Below are positions 46,234-57,173 of a stretch of 64,000 nt of DNA, one piece after another. How positions within the stretch are numbered: the first letter of the stretch is position 1; the number at the start of each line of letters is the position of its first letter. The position numbers and the translations under genes were made by a program. This stretch comes from 9FT-COMBO-48-23 sp963754385 (GTDB lineage: Bacteria > Chloroflexota > Dehalococcoidia > GIF9 > UBA5629). The stretch is taken from contig CAVWGE010000002.1 in NCBI GenBank assembly GCA_963754385.1, positions 186,001 to 250,000 of the forward strand, in the 5' to 3' direction. Under the pieces are notes generated by a model, which worked only from the letters and a program-made list of their open reading frames with translations, ran no database searches and was not told where the DNA came from.

Positions 46234-46251
46234 ACACATGCCACGGCGACA

Positions 46252-46427
46252 GCTTGAAACTTACCTTCCCCATGTTGCTCGACCCTGATGGAAAGGTATG
46301 CACAGCTTACAAACACGGTGCTCCTACAACTTTTTTGATTGACAGCAACGGCATCATCAGGGCAATAAAGGACGATGCCTTCCAGAACCCTGAAGAAATA
46401 GAGAGCATGCTTAATTCCTTGCCATGA
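46252..46427 (+). pseudogene. Duplicated 3' end of the double-TlpA gene
   Basis: Copy of the last ~58 codons of the gene at 44198-45148, including the cis-Pro loop (GAPTTFLIDSNG) and the stop, without start or active site. It is the left end of the second duplication unit and should not make a functional protein. Confidence 0.9.
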
Positions 46428-46471
46428 ACGCCTTGTAAATTGCTCTCGCCATTCTCCTTATACGCATTAAG

Positions 46472-47512
46472 ATGAAACTCTCAAGTCCGCTACAGAACTT
46501 GCTCAGAGGAGTAGGGCTGCTGCTAATCGTCATAGTCGCTGGCACCATCGGCTATAGGATTATCGAAGGCTGGCCATTAGTAGATTCCCTGTATATGACC
46601 ATAACAACCATATCCACCGTGGGTTATGGCGAAGTACACCCACTGTCGACAGCCGGACGAATCTTCAGCATTTTCCTGATTTTAGGCGGCGTCGGTGCCG
46701 TCTTTTACATCCTAACTACGTTGGTACAGCGCATCGTCGAGGGGGAATTTGGAATCAGAATAGGGAGGCAACGTATGGAAGCTAAAATTAAGAAACTCCA
46801 CAACCATTTCATTCTATGCGGCTACGGTTGAGTAGGCGAAGCAACTGCCAGTGCTCTTAAAGGGCATAAGGCGAAGTTCATAGTTATCGAAATAACTCAG
46901 GAAAACGCCGATAAAGCACGTCAGGCTGGCTTTCTGACCATACAGGGCGACGCCACAAAGGACGAGGCGCTGAGGAGGGCTAGAATAGACAAAGCCGGAG
47001 CCTTAATAACAGCCCTGGGTGACGATGCCGACAATACTTATACCACTTTAGCCGCCCGGCAGTTGAACCCCACCCTGCCCATAATTGCCCGGGCCAACAA
47101 TATAGAGGCACAGAAAAAACTGCAACTGGCCGGTGCCCATCGTGTCGTAGCACCGGAAACCAGTGGCGGTGAAAGAATGGCAATGCTTGCCTTGCGCCCT
47201 GCAACGGTTGAATTCGTTGAGACAGTTTTACTCGGCCGCGGGCAAGAACTACTGATAGAAGAGATAGAGGTGAGCAAAGATTCACCCCTAGCTGGCTCGG
47301 CTATAAAGCAAGTCGAAGAACGCTTCCCCGGGGTAAGAATATTGGCGCTAAGAGATAGAGACGGGGTCCTGATACCAAATCCAAACCCTAATGCAACTAT
47401 CGAAAAGAATAGCAGCCTGGCCGCCTTTGGCACCACCGAGCAACTTCAAGCCATAGAGGGATGTTGTCAACCAAGAGAAACACGGCCAGCTAAAAGCACC
47501 AAAGCCGACTAA
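46472..47512 (+). pseudogene. Second copy of the K+ channel gene, interrupted by a stop
   Basis: Same sequence as 45193-46233 apart from two C-to-T changes. At 46829 CGA becomes TGA, ending the protein after 119 residues, right in the RCK GYGR motif. The truncated product would keep the pore and lose the regulatory domains. The second change (47209) is silent. Reinitiation downstream could give the C-terminal RCK part from an internal ATG or GTG but this is not demonstrated. Confidence 0.9.
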
Positions 47513-47554
47513 ACACATGCCACGGCGACATCATACGGAGAACAGGAGGGCGCA

Positions 47555-48562
47555 ATGTTTAAGACACGCATAACCGAGCTTTTTGGCATCAAGTATCCTA
47601 TCATCCAGGGCGGCATGATGTGGATTTCCCGAGCAGAGTTGGTAGCTGCCGTATCCAATGCCGGAGGTCTGGGCATAATAACTGCCTTTACCTTCCCGAC
47701 GCCTCAGGAACTGGCTGATGAAATCAAAAAAACCAAGGAACTCACTGACAAACCCTTCGGAGTAAATGTCACTCTGTTGCCCACCCTTCGCCCCGTGGAT
47801 ATTGACGGCTACTTCAATGCGGTTATAGATGCCGGGATAAAGATAGTAGAGACAGCGGGAAGAAGTCCAGAAGCATACATGGAGCGGCTCAAGGCTGCTG
47901 GGATAAAGGTGATACACAAATGCACCGCAGTCCGCTTCGCCCGCACAGCACAGCGTATAGGCTGCGATGCCGTAAGCATCGATGGCTTCGAGTGCGCCGG
48001 ACACCCCGGCGAGGAGGACGTCACCTCCCTGGTCCTGATTCCGCTGACCGTAGATGCTGTAGAAATCCCTGTAATTGCCTCTGGAGGCTTTGGCGACGGG
48101 CGGGGACTTGTTGCCGCGCTGGCACTAGGAGCAGAAGCAGTCAACATGGGCACCCGGTTTATGGCAACTAAAGAAGCCCCGGGCCACCCCAAAGTGAAGG
48201 AATGGTTAGTTCAAGCATCGGAGCGTGATACTCTACTTTTGCTGCGGTCATTCAGCAATACCATGAGGGCTCTTAAGAACCCTACTTCCGAAAAGGTGCT
48301 CGAGATAGAAAAGCAAGGTGCCGATATACATCAACTGGAATCGCTCATCAGTGGCAGGGTAGGCCGGAATCTCGTTGAGACGGGCGACATAGAGAACGGA
48401 CTGCTAACTGCCGGTCAGGTGATAGGTCTTGTCCACGACATTCCAACAGTCAAGGAGCTGGTGGACAGGATAATCAACGAGGCTGAAGAAGTTGCTTCTA
48501 ATATAGGAGCCAAAGGCACATTCAAGCCATTGCGTAAGCCCTTTGTACCCAACGCCAAATAA
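47555..48562 (+). CDS. Nitronate monooxygenase family protein
   Basis: 335-residue FMN-dependent TIM-barrel enzyme of the 2-nitropropane dioxygenase/nitronate monooxygenase family. It has PIIQGGMMWIS at the start, NVTLLPTLRP, the CAGHPGEEDVTS segment with the family His, ASGGFGDGRG and NMGTRFMATKEAPGH for phosphate binding of FMN. A GGAGGG ribosome binding site precedes the ATG. It is the last intact gene before the anomalous stretch. Confidence 0.93.
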   Translation: MFKTRITELFGIKYPIIQGGMMWISRAELVAAVSNAGGLGIITAFTFPTPQELADEIKKTKELTDKPFGVNVTLLPTLRPVDIDGYFNAVIDAGIKIVETAGRSPEAYMERLKAAGIKVIHKCTAVRFARTAQRIGCDAVSIDGFECAGHPGEEDVTSLVLIPLTVDAVEIPVIASGGFGDGRGLVAALALGAEAVNMGTRFMATKEAPGHPKVKEWLVQASERDTLLLLRSFSNTMRALKNPTSEKVLEIEKQGADIHQLESLISGRVGRNLVETGDIENGLLTAGQVIGLVHDIPTVKELVDRIINEAEEVASNIGAKGTFKPLRKPFVPNAK

Positions 48563-48649
48563 AAAGCCAGGGTTAGCAATACAATTAAGCAACAGACAGC
48601 TTGTCTAGATCCAAGAAGATAAGTAAATATTCTTTACGAAACAGACCTG

Positions 48650-48780
48650 ACTGGGCCTCTATGATTCTGCAGCGTTCTTCGAGTTCTGGTAAAAATAGGA
48701 ATACCTATAGCTGAGATGATAACACGGTACAATGATCGACATTATAATATCGGGGTAAACGAAGGCATTTAGAATATAAG
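48650..48780 (-). pseudogene. C-terminal fragment of a cation/proton antiporter
   Basis: Minus-strand translation gives NAFVYPDIIMSIIVP and then, after a frameshift, VIISAIGIPIFTRTRRTLQNH. This matches the end of the 52195-52695 frame (NASIYPYIIMIVIV, then VIISAISIPIFTRTLRR). It is convergent with the nitronate monooxygenase gene. It may be the true 3' end of the antiporter whose 5' end lies at 54.8 kb. Confidence 0.7.
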
Positions 48781-49189
48781 CTGAAGTCAAATATCAAGTA
48801 CAAGTGTAAAAATATAACTGTAAATGTATAAGATGATGTTGGGTAGAGCTTAAGGTGTGGATATAAGGGTTAAGAAGACAATGTTTTGTAGAGTCTCAAA
48901 AGAACAGTTAGAGAAAGTTTTATTTCTTATTTGTGAGGTTAGAGTTGTGTGAGTATTATTTTCTTCAAATTGGCTAGAGGGAGTGTATAAATAAGTAGGT
49001 ACGTACGAGTGATTCCATGTAAAATGCTGTAAAATAAACTATGTGGATGCTCAAACTGCTAAGTAGAGGTGGCCAAAAAGAGGTTTCTATGGATTATATT
49101 TGGGTTTAAGGTGGCAGCTATAGGGATGTTATAGGGATATAGTTGTATGATGTTTATTAAATGAATAAAGTTGTATGGGAGTAGTTTGA

Positions 49190-49620
49190 GAAAAAAGATT
49201 GATAACTTTGGATTGAAATATGAGGAAGTATCTTTAAAAAGCAGGGATGGGTTGACATTACGTGGCTGGTGGCTTGAATAAAAAGATAGCAGTAGGGTAG
49301 TTGTGATGATACATGGCGCGAATGGACACAGGGTGACAGGTATAAAGATGCTGGATATAGAGAGAGAAATGGTGAACGCTGGTTATAAAGTCTTGATGTT
49401 TGACTTGCGTGGACATGGCCAGTAAGAAGGGAAAAATGTATCTTTAGGCTATTATGAGCAAAGAGATATGTTAGGTGAGATAGATTAAGTTAAGAAAAGT
49501 GGTATAAGTAAGATTTGAGTTATTGGCTTCTATATGGGAGTAGAAACTGCTATAATGACTGTTGATAATTGTAAAAAAATAGATGTTATTGTAGCTGATA
49601 GCTCTTAGAATACTGGTAGA
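49190..49620 (+). pseudogene. Alpha/beta hydrolase, broken by at least five stops
   Basis: Translation from about 49200 reads DNFGLKYEEVSLKSRDG, LRGWWLE, VVVMIHGANGHR (oxyanion HG), GYKVLMFDLRGHGQ, LGYYEQRDMLG, VIGFYMGVETA. The family nucleophile elbow GxSxG is GFYMG here: Ser TCT has become TAT. In-frame stops fall after WWLE, GHGQ, GEID, SKI and ADSS. Each stop and the Ser loss can be undone by restoring one C. The C-terminal part dissolves into the degenerate sequence. Confidence 0.75.
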
Positions 49621-50212
49621 TATAGTAGAGATTAAGTTTTATAAGAGAAGAAGATTGTTAAAGTTTTTTATATTTTTGATATTTTTAGTGGCTAAGAAAA
49701 TATAAGGTATTGATTTGTATATGAATAAGATTGTGGAAGATGTTAGGTAATACAATAAGATTATAATATTAATTATCATGGAGAAAAAGAAAATAATGTT
49801 ATTGTGGAACAAGATAGCATATAGGCAAGAACTATAGTAATATAAATATTAGGTTATGGATAGTATAAGAAGAGGAACAAGTAGGTTATTACTGAGATAG
49901 ATATAAAGAATATATAAATAAGGTGTTATATTTCTTTAATAAAGATATAAATGTAAATAAAGTGTAGATATATAGAAATAATGTAGATTGTTTGTAAAGT
50001 ATAAGTAATGAAAGTGTTAAAGAAGATTATTTAATAGATAAATAAGAGAAGTGGAAGAGTAAGTGAATGGTATAGTTTGATTATTTTTTATATTATAAGT
50101 TAAAAAGAGTGTATATATGTTAATGTTTATAGAGAAAATATATATAAATTATAGAGATAAAGTACAGGAGAATTAGAGAGATAGTATCTAAGATAACTTA
50201 AATATTATGTGG

Positions 50213-50500
50213 CTAAAATAGAGGTTGGTAAATCAGATAGATAATGACAACGCAGCTCATAAGTATGGCAAAGAGAGCAGTATTAATATGATATATGGAT
50301 GTATATGATAGAATAGGTATAGTAGTATAAAACAAATCATCGACAAAAATAATAACTTTCATATAGAATAGATTACTGCTGATAACATAGCTCACTGCCA
50401 TATATAACGCACAGAGACGTAAAGCAGAAATTGAGACTACAATTTCTGGCGCTGATGTGCAAATAGCCAAAAATACGTAACTCGAAATGGCTTAAGACCT
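50213..50500 (-). pseudogene. Na+/Ca2+ exchanger (CaCA family) fragment
   Basis: Minus-strand reading shows LAICTSAPEIVVSISALRL, the alpha-repeat of CaCA exchangers (usual AIGTSxPE), followed by VISSNLF and DDLFYTTIPIL, which matches the family segment GSNLFN and DDLLY. Substitutions such as Gly to Cys and Asp to Tyr are all plus-strand C-to-A changes. Further membrane-like frames (50627-50836) may be its upstream part, but I cannot assign them. Confidence 0.65.
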
Positions 50501-52194
50501 CAGAGCTCAAAAAGCTCACCAAAACCCTATTCACATGCCGCACCGATAGAAAAAAATGAGCTATAGAGAAAAAAGTGCTTACTTTCTTTAGTGAGATACT
50601 ATCGTTATGTAATTACTGATATGTTATTAGAAGATTGGTTTTGCTGAAACTAGAAAAGAAAAAGCATAATATTGAAACAACAGATATAAACATAAGAGTA
50701 TTAGTGAGTAGAAAATATATAGCTGAATATGTTTAAAGAAGATAAGTTTTGGGCAATTAATAGAGGTTGCAGCTACTGCAATAGCAGTAATTAATATAGT
50801 AGATAGAAAGATGATAGTGTTAAGATAGTGAAGCACAGGATTAAGAGTATAAAAAAAGTAGATAATAGAGATAAAGACTAGGTTTATTAAGTTTGACCAA
50901 AGAGATCGCTTAAAGTTAAATAAAGTTTATATAAGAAAATTATTGAATTAATGTAAGTGGTTAGTTAAGATAAGAAAATTATAGCAGAGAGAAGGAAGAC
51001 GCCAACACAAATAAGCTCCAACTCTGTTTTCACGGTAATGGCATCGATATATATAGAAAGCTTAGTTATAGATAATAGTATAAAGATTAGATAAATAGAG
51101 AATTTTATAAAAAATAAGATAAAATATTATTAGTAATTAATTACTAAAAATAATATTATATAAAAGTGTTATAATATAATTTAGATTAAATTTAGATTAA
51201 ATAAATATATAATAATATTAAGTTAATTAAAAAAAAAATAAATTTATATATAATAAATATTTTAATATTAGACTATAATATATTCATCATTTAAAAAATA
51301 TAAAAGATGAATATATAATAGATAAGATATAAAGGTTAGATATAGGATAATAGAAGATAAAAAATGTTATTAAGATAGATAAATAAATATTATTTTTAGT
51401 TGATAATTAATATAGTAGTACCGAAAAGATAAAATAAATTTGAAGTGTAAAATTTTTGAATATAAGAAAAAATTATGAAAAAGATAGAAAGAGAAATAAT
51501 GAAGATTAAATGTAATAATATGATAGAAGATGTAGAAATTTATAAAATAATAAAGAAGATAGATATAAAAAAAAAGATAAGATAAATTGTGTAATAGATA
51601 TAAAAGATAAAATAAAAGGTTAGATAAAAAAAAGAGATATTTAGAAGATAATAGAAGAAAAAAATAAGATGATATAAAAGAAAGATATTTTGTAAGTATA
51701 GAAAACTTAATAAAAAAAAATATAAATAAGATAAGAAAATAATGAGAGATAAAAAAAGAGTTAATGTAAAAGATAAAATAGAAGAGAATATAAAAAATAT
51801 GATAGATAAAAATTTATATGAATAGATTATAATAAAAAAAAAAATGAAAGTGATAAATGAAATAAGATATTTAGATATAATATTAGATGATTAAGAGAGT
51901 AAGAAAAAATAAAAAAATAAAAATATGATAAAAGTTCATATACACTTATGGCTAGATTCTACATGCGGCACCATAGTAGATAAAAAGTAAATCTATGACT
52001 TTTAAAAAGGTATTAGAATTACTATATTAATAAAAAGGTTAGAGGGATATTATTTAAATAAAGAGGCTAGGTAAAAAAAAAGAAATATAGTATATATATG
52101 AATAAAAAAATAAAAAAAAGATGAAATAAAATATGAATAAATATAATAAGATATAAAAGGACAGAAATCTATATTTATAAAATCAGGTAATGCC

Positions 52195-53420
52195 TTAGTC
52201 TCTATGATTTCTGTCGCGTCTTAGAGTTCTAGTGAAAATAGGAATGCTTATTGCTGATATTATTACAGTAGTTACAATGACAATCATTATTATATAAGGA
52301 TAAATAGAGGCATTTGGAATGCCTGAGGCAACTACAATCTCAGCTACTACGGCGGCTGACAATCCTAGAGGTAGCATAGTAGTTAATAAGCCTTTATTCG
52401 CTAGCAAGATATCGTTACGTATAGAACTGAGAAGCACTGCAATATACCTTACTAAGAGCAGTAAAAGAGATATAGCGACACCGGCTAGAATTAGGCCGTG
52501 TTGAGCAAAAGTTATCATCAATCCCAGATAAACAAAGAAGAAAGTTTTTATAAGGAAAGACATTTGGGAGTGGAACTTCTTCATCAACTCGTGTATCACA
52601 ACCGTACTCTTGATACCCAAGAACTTGGCGATTTCGATGCCATTTCCTAACATTAAGACAAAAGTGATGGCGAAAATTACTCCGCTACCATTCATACTTT
52701 ACACAGTAAAGTAAAGTAGGAAAGCAATAGATAAGGTTAATATGTCGTCGTAGGTTTCTACCTCTAAGAGAGTTAGAGCCCAAAGCTAGACAACCCTTGC
52801 AATAACGCCGATTACACCTGATAGGAAAATCTGCAGAGCTATTTTCTCAACGACCACAAGAGCTGTATTGCATTTGCTTCGTGGTTATGACCTCTAAGAT
52901 GACTAAGGTTACAACGATGACAATGGCGTTGTTAAAAGCAGATTTTAGGCTTAATATTGAAGAGACTCTGTTGGGACTTTAGTTTGATTAATCAAGGGTA
53001 TTACTATAGAAGGGTTGGTGTTACTTATAATGGTTTTAAGTAAAAGGTTGTTTGTAAAGCTCTAGTTCATAGATAACAAGCAAAGGCTGTCGTTGAAGCT
53101 ATACTTAATTTGATATTTACTAGAACAAGGATTAGTGCTCTGGGTGCACTAGAGAGCATTTTGGTAAATTAGAGTTTATGTTTCTATTAAAGAGTATAAC
53201 GATTAAAGCTAAATTGGTAATTACTTGAGAAGCGGGGCTATCTCAGATGGATTTACGATGTGGAATACAGGTTTTATTAAGTAGTTTAGTGTTATCAGTA
53301 TCAGTATGTCAGGAAAACTTGTTTTTTTAAAAAGGTAATCTGTTAGGAAGTTAATGATGAGCAGAATTCATAAATCTTAATATCTGCACAGCTGTCATTT
53401 TAGTATTTTTAGCTATTTAA
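52195..53420 (-). pseudogene. Cation/proton antiporter (Kef/NHE type), internal copy
   Basis: The N-terminus is readable at about 53300-53420 (FLTDYLFKKTSFPDILILI), typical for these antiporters. The middle around 52690-52870 reads IALQIFLSGVIGVIARVV, then a stop where Trp is expected, WALTLLEVETYDDILTLSIAF, then a stop where Glu is expected, and SMNGSGVIFAITFVLMLGN. The last 166 codons (52195-52695) are open. Trp TGG to TAG and Glu GAA to TAA correspond to plus-strand C loss. Full length (about 1.2 kb) fits one antiporter gene. Confidence 0.7.
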
Positions 53421-54684
53421 TTTTTGTTTATATTTTATTTTTATTTATTTTTATTTTATTTTATTATTTAGTTATTTTATTTTTTATATTTTGATTTGAT
53501 TTAATTTATTATTGTTATATATTTATTTTTTTTTTATTATTATTATTTTTTTATTTTTTTTTTTTTGTTTTTTTTTTTGTTTTTTTTTTTTTTAATATTT
53601 TTTTGATTTTTAATTTATTTTTGTTTTTGTTTTTTTTTTTTTTTTTTTTTATTTTGTATATTTATATTGATATGATAATTTTGTTTATTATGATAGACTT
53701 TATAAAATCAGGATATATATATTTTTTTATTATTTTATTTTTGATTATTATTTTATTTATTTTTTTTTTATTTTTTATTTTTGTTTAATTTTTTGTTTTA
53801 TATATTTCTGTTTTATAATTTGTTATATTATTTTTATAAGTAGAAGAATTACTATGTACCTTCAAAGAGGAGTATAAGATATAGAATGACGTTGAGCATA
53901 ACAAGGTTATGTTTTTTTAAAAGTTATTATTAATTTTAAATAGATAAAGAAGAATGTTTTTATATTTAATGTATTTGAGAATGTAATTTTTTTATTATTT
54001 CAGTGTTTTCAATGTTTTCTTAATTTTAAATAGTTTAGCTACATTTATGTTGTTTTTTAATATAAGTTTGAAGATTAAGGTAAAGATGATTTTGCTGTTA
54101 TGTAAAGTTTCTATAATGAAGTAGAAAAGATATATTATAGCTTTAGTTGTGATGTCGCTATAAGTTTTTTTTTTTAGTAGTGTTATCTTTTAGAGTTAGT
54201 AAAATTTGATAGTAGCTTTTATTTTAATTTTTAGATTAAATTGTATATTTATATTTTGATTGATTATTGATATTTTTATTTTGTTTTTTTTGTTAGATAT
54301 TTTTTTATGATACTATATTTATGATTATTTTTATATGTTTTTTTATTATATATTTTTACTTCAATATGAGATTTGATTTTGTATTTTGTTTCTACTTATT
54401 TAGTGTATTATTATGTTATATTTTTTTTCTCCATAACATTTTTGAGCATAAGTTGTTTATTATTTTTTATTTTAACATGTAATATGTAAATGTTTTTTTT
54501 GACGCTATGTTAACTTTAACGTTTTATAGGATTATTGTTATCGCTTTGTTTGCTTTGTAAGAATTTTTTTAAATTTGAATTGTATTTTTGTGTTTTATAA
54601 GATTATGATTATAGTTATATTGTTTATTATTTGTTTATTGTTTTTTACCGATATATATCTACTATATGAAATATTTGTTTTATC

Positions 54685-54826
54685 TGGTATCTCAATCTTA
54701 GTAATATTAGTATGTCAGGAAAATTTGTTTTCTTGAAAAGATAATCTGCCAAGAAGCCGATAAGTGAGTATGATTCCAATGAACCCGAATACTGCTGTAA
54801 CTGTCATTTTAGTACTCTTGGTTTTA
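54685..54826 (-). pseudogene. N-terminal fragment of a second cation/proton antiporter
   Basis: Minus-strand: MTVTAVFGFIGIIL, then after a frameshift GFLADYLFKKTNFPDILILL. It is homologous to the 53300-53420 N-terminus. Composition is normal to about 54680, then the sequence enters the T-rich stretch. It follows the mscS gene on the same strand, about 140 bp away. Confidence 0.7.
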
Positions 54827-54964
54827 TTTACTACTCTACATGGACAAATAATATGTAGCAAAGTCTTGCCAGCTAGGCTGCTAAAACGCGCCAATCTAAC
54901 TTGCTTTACCTGGGGGTGACATCTTATTCTGTCGATCTGTCTGACCAGCATCTGCAACATCATT

Positions 54965-55842
54965 TCACACTTTGGTTTTTGTACCAGCTTGTGACATGCT
55001 GTTATCAAAATAAACCTTGATACTTGGCCAAGGGATCTCGATGTCCTCTTCATCGAAAGCTTTCTTTAGTCTGAGACGAAGCTCTCCCATAACATCCCAC
55101 TGACATAGCGGTTTAGTATCGCCAAGTATTTTTATAGCAATTCCCGAATCCTCGAACGCGTCAACTCTAAGCACCTGTGGAGCTTTAAGAATAAACTGGC
55201 TCCAATATGGGTCTTCAGTTATCTCCTCGCCCACTCTGTTTATGACTTCGATGACATGATTAAGGTCTTCCCCGTAGCCAACGGAAATATTCATATTTAC
55301 TCTTGACCACTCCTTAGTGAAATTGCTGGCTACTTTAATCTCACTGTTGGGAACACTGTGAACAATGCCGTCAAGGTCTCTGAGAACAGTTCTCCTTAAG
55401 CTCACTTCCTCGACTAGTCCGATAACCCCAGCAACCTGGACAACATCGCCCACTCCATACTGATTTTCCAACAGAATGAGCAGACCGTTGAATATGTCTT
55501 TCACCAGACTTTTGGCACCGAAGCCAATGGCAACACCGGCAATGCCAAGTCCAGCTAGAGCTGGAGTAATATTTACCCCTGTCTCAGCCAGGATAGTGAA
55601 AATTGCAACTATTGCAATGATAGTTGTCCCGGTATTGATAAGTACAGAGCTCAGGGTTTTTACTCTTTGCTTTATATCTGTCTTGGGCCGGCTTCCTTGC
55701 TGGCTTTGCAAGCTGTTCTTCTTGTTATGAGCCGCACGAAGTATTGCAGAACATAGTACAAAGTAATCGAAAGTATGACGACCAGCAAAATACGGCCGCC
55801 ATGTTGTGAAAACCAGCTGACTATCGGTGCCCAATCCAACAT
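54965..55842 (-). pseudogene. mscS: Small-conductance mechanosensitive channel, one frameshift
   Basis: MscS-type channel. The correct N-terminus starts at ATG 55842 behind GGAGAAG and reads MLDWAPIVSWFSQHGG, then LLVVILSITLYYVLQYFV (membrane segment). The rest is in another frame: SSVLINTGTTIIAIVAIF, TM3 pore helix ALAGLGIAGVAIGFGAKSLVKD, then the beta domain (GVIGLVEEVSLRRTVLRDLDG) and AFDEEDIEIPWPSIKVYF. The frameshift lies between about 55690 and 55760; the total length (878 bp) is not divisible by 3. A sequencing error would restore a normal ~292-residue protein. Confidence 0.85.
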
Positions 55843-55913
55843 AACTTCTCCTTTACTTAATTCCTAGCGTAAGCCACTAATTGGAACGCACCACACCTCA
55901 AGCCAAAGAACAA

Positions 55914-57162
55914 TCACAGGTAAATCACATCAGAATGCTGGTCTAAAGACAAAAATACAAGCAAATAGTCCTTAAGATGGCTGGTTATCAAGAAATTCTG
56001 CTTTACATGCTCCCTACCATTTTGCCCCAGCCAGTTGGCATATTCCGGATTGCTCAATAGCTGTTTTAGAGTCATAGGCAGCGCCCTCAACTGTGTAACA
56101 CAAAAGCCCGGTAAGCTTGTTCTTAATCTGCAAAGGTATGCCTCCGACCGCCGAAGCCACCACTGGCTTCGCTTTCCACAGGGCTTCACTTATGGTCAGC
56201 CCAAAACCTTCCTTCAATGACTTCTGAATGATAACTGTGGCTGCCCGCTGCAAAGCATTAATCTCAATATCACTCTCAGGTGGCACCAGCAAAACATGAA
56301 TATCGGGGTTTCCTTCCGCCCGTCGTCTTACTTCCTCGAGCACTTCTTCAGATTCAGGGTCATCGGTGGCTGTACCCCCAGCCAGAACTAGCTGACAATC
56401 TATATTCTTACTCACCATCTCAAAAGCTTCTATCACCCCCAGCGGGTCCTTAAGACGGTCAAAACGAGAAATTTGAACAATCATGGGTTTGTCCGAAGTC
56501 AAACCATATTTTTTTAACACAGAATCAATAGTCCCTGAATCAAGCTCCTTGTTCTTATCGCTCAGTGGGTCTATGGACGGCGTAACTAAGAACTGACGAA
56601 TAGGCAATTGTTGAGCAAAATTAGGTGATGAGAAGACTGCGGCGTCATAATCAACAACGAAGTCACGTAAAAATTTCCATACTTTCTTATCAGGGTTGGA
56701 GACATCGATATGGCACCGCCATACCCACCTCTTACCTATCTCCTTCTTCTTGGCTATCAAAGCTACCGGTTGCGGGTCATGAATGAAAAAATAGTCTCCA
56801 TAAAACCTTATTTCCTCCAAATTCCGCTCGGTTACCTCCGAGAACAAAGCGAAATCTTCAGGCAGAATTTTCTCCTTCTTACCCTGAAGAGCATTGTGGA
56901 ATTTCTTGGTAACCTCAAAGAATTCTTCGCTACCATTAATAACATTCCATCTAGTATCAACATCTAGCTGATTAAGCAGAGGCACCATATGCTCCAAAAT
57001 CTCCGCCACCCCACCACCAATAAACGTGGAATTTATAATCTGAATGATTTTGCCAGACAATTTCCCAGCCAGGACCCTTAACTCCTCAATGGAGCTTTTG
57101 CCAACTATCGGCTCATAGTCCTGTAACCGGCTCCTAGATTGTAAATGAATTTTGTCCTGCAA
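55914..57162 (-). pseudogene. treT: TreT-like trehalose glycosyltransferase, frameshifted near the end
   Basis: GT4-type glycosyltransferase resembling trehalose synthases that join NDP-glucose and glucose. Frame 1 (57162-56014) has NSTFIGGGVAEILEHMVPLL near the start, HDPQPVALI, WRCHIDVSNP, VQISRFDRLKDPLGVIEAF, and the ExxGFGLTISEALW donor-site motif (KEGFGLTISEALW). The C-terminus continues in another frame (LKQLLSNPEYANWLGQNGREHV, as LKQLLSNPEYANW) to 55914. The shift is near 56070-56085. Without it the protein would be about 416 residues, normal for the family. Confidence 0.85.
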
Positions 57163-57173
57163 CGAATCTCACC

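Larger units (their letters stand above)
44973..47530 (+). repeat. Exact tandem duplication, 2 x 1,279 bp
   Basis: Unit 1 is 44973-46251 and unit 2 is 46252-47530, directly abutting. Read base by base the copies differ at two positions: C at 45550 is T at 46829, and C at 45930 is T at 47209. The unit starts inside the double-TlpA gene and ends past the K+ channel gene. Near identity implies a very recent duplication, or an assembly duplication. Confidence 0.95.
48790..54680. other. C-depleted, largely unreadable low-complexity stretch
   Basis: About 5.9 kb where the plus strand loses almost all C. In 51481-51900 I count one C against 64 G by hand; A dominates up to about 52150. From about 53400 to 54650 T dominates, with runs of 10 or more T, and C remains rare. 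Islands of normal composition occur at about 49190-49600, 50380-50560, 50990-51050 and 52190-52900. Apart from the fragments listed separately, I see no gene, RNA or ordered repeat array here. Open frames such as the Phe/Ile-only one at 53603-53788 are composition artefacts. Confidence 0.85.

Noticed and set aside
51060..52160. Short recurring AT-rich words that might suggest a CRISPR or satellite array
   Set aside because: Spacing is irregular and no repeat unit is conserved; the recurrence follows from the three-letter composition.
53603..53788. A 61-codon frame made almost only of Phe, Ile and Leu
   Set aside because: It is a product of the T-rich low-complexity sequence and not a membrane protein gene.
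48790..54680. Diversity-generating retroelement or template-directed mutagenesis as the cause of the C loss
   Set aside because: Those systems change A positions in a short variable region next to a reverse transcriptase; here C is lost over 5.9 kb and no reverse transcriptase is readable.
54715..55053. A 112-codon minus-strand frame overlapping the end of mscS
   Set aside because: It mixes an out-of-frame mscS end with the first codons of the antiporter; homology shows the real frames differ.
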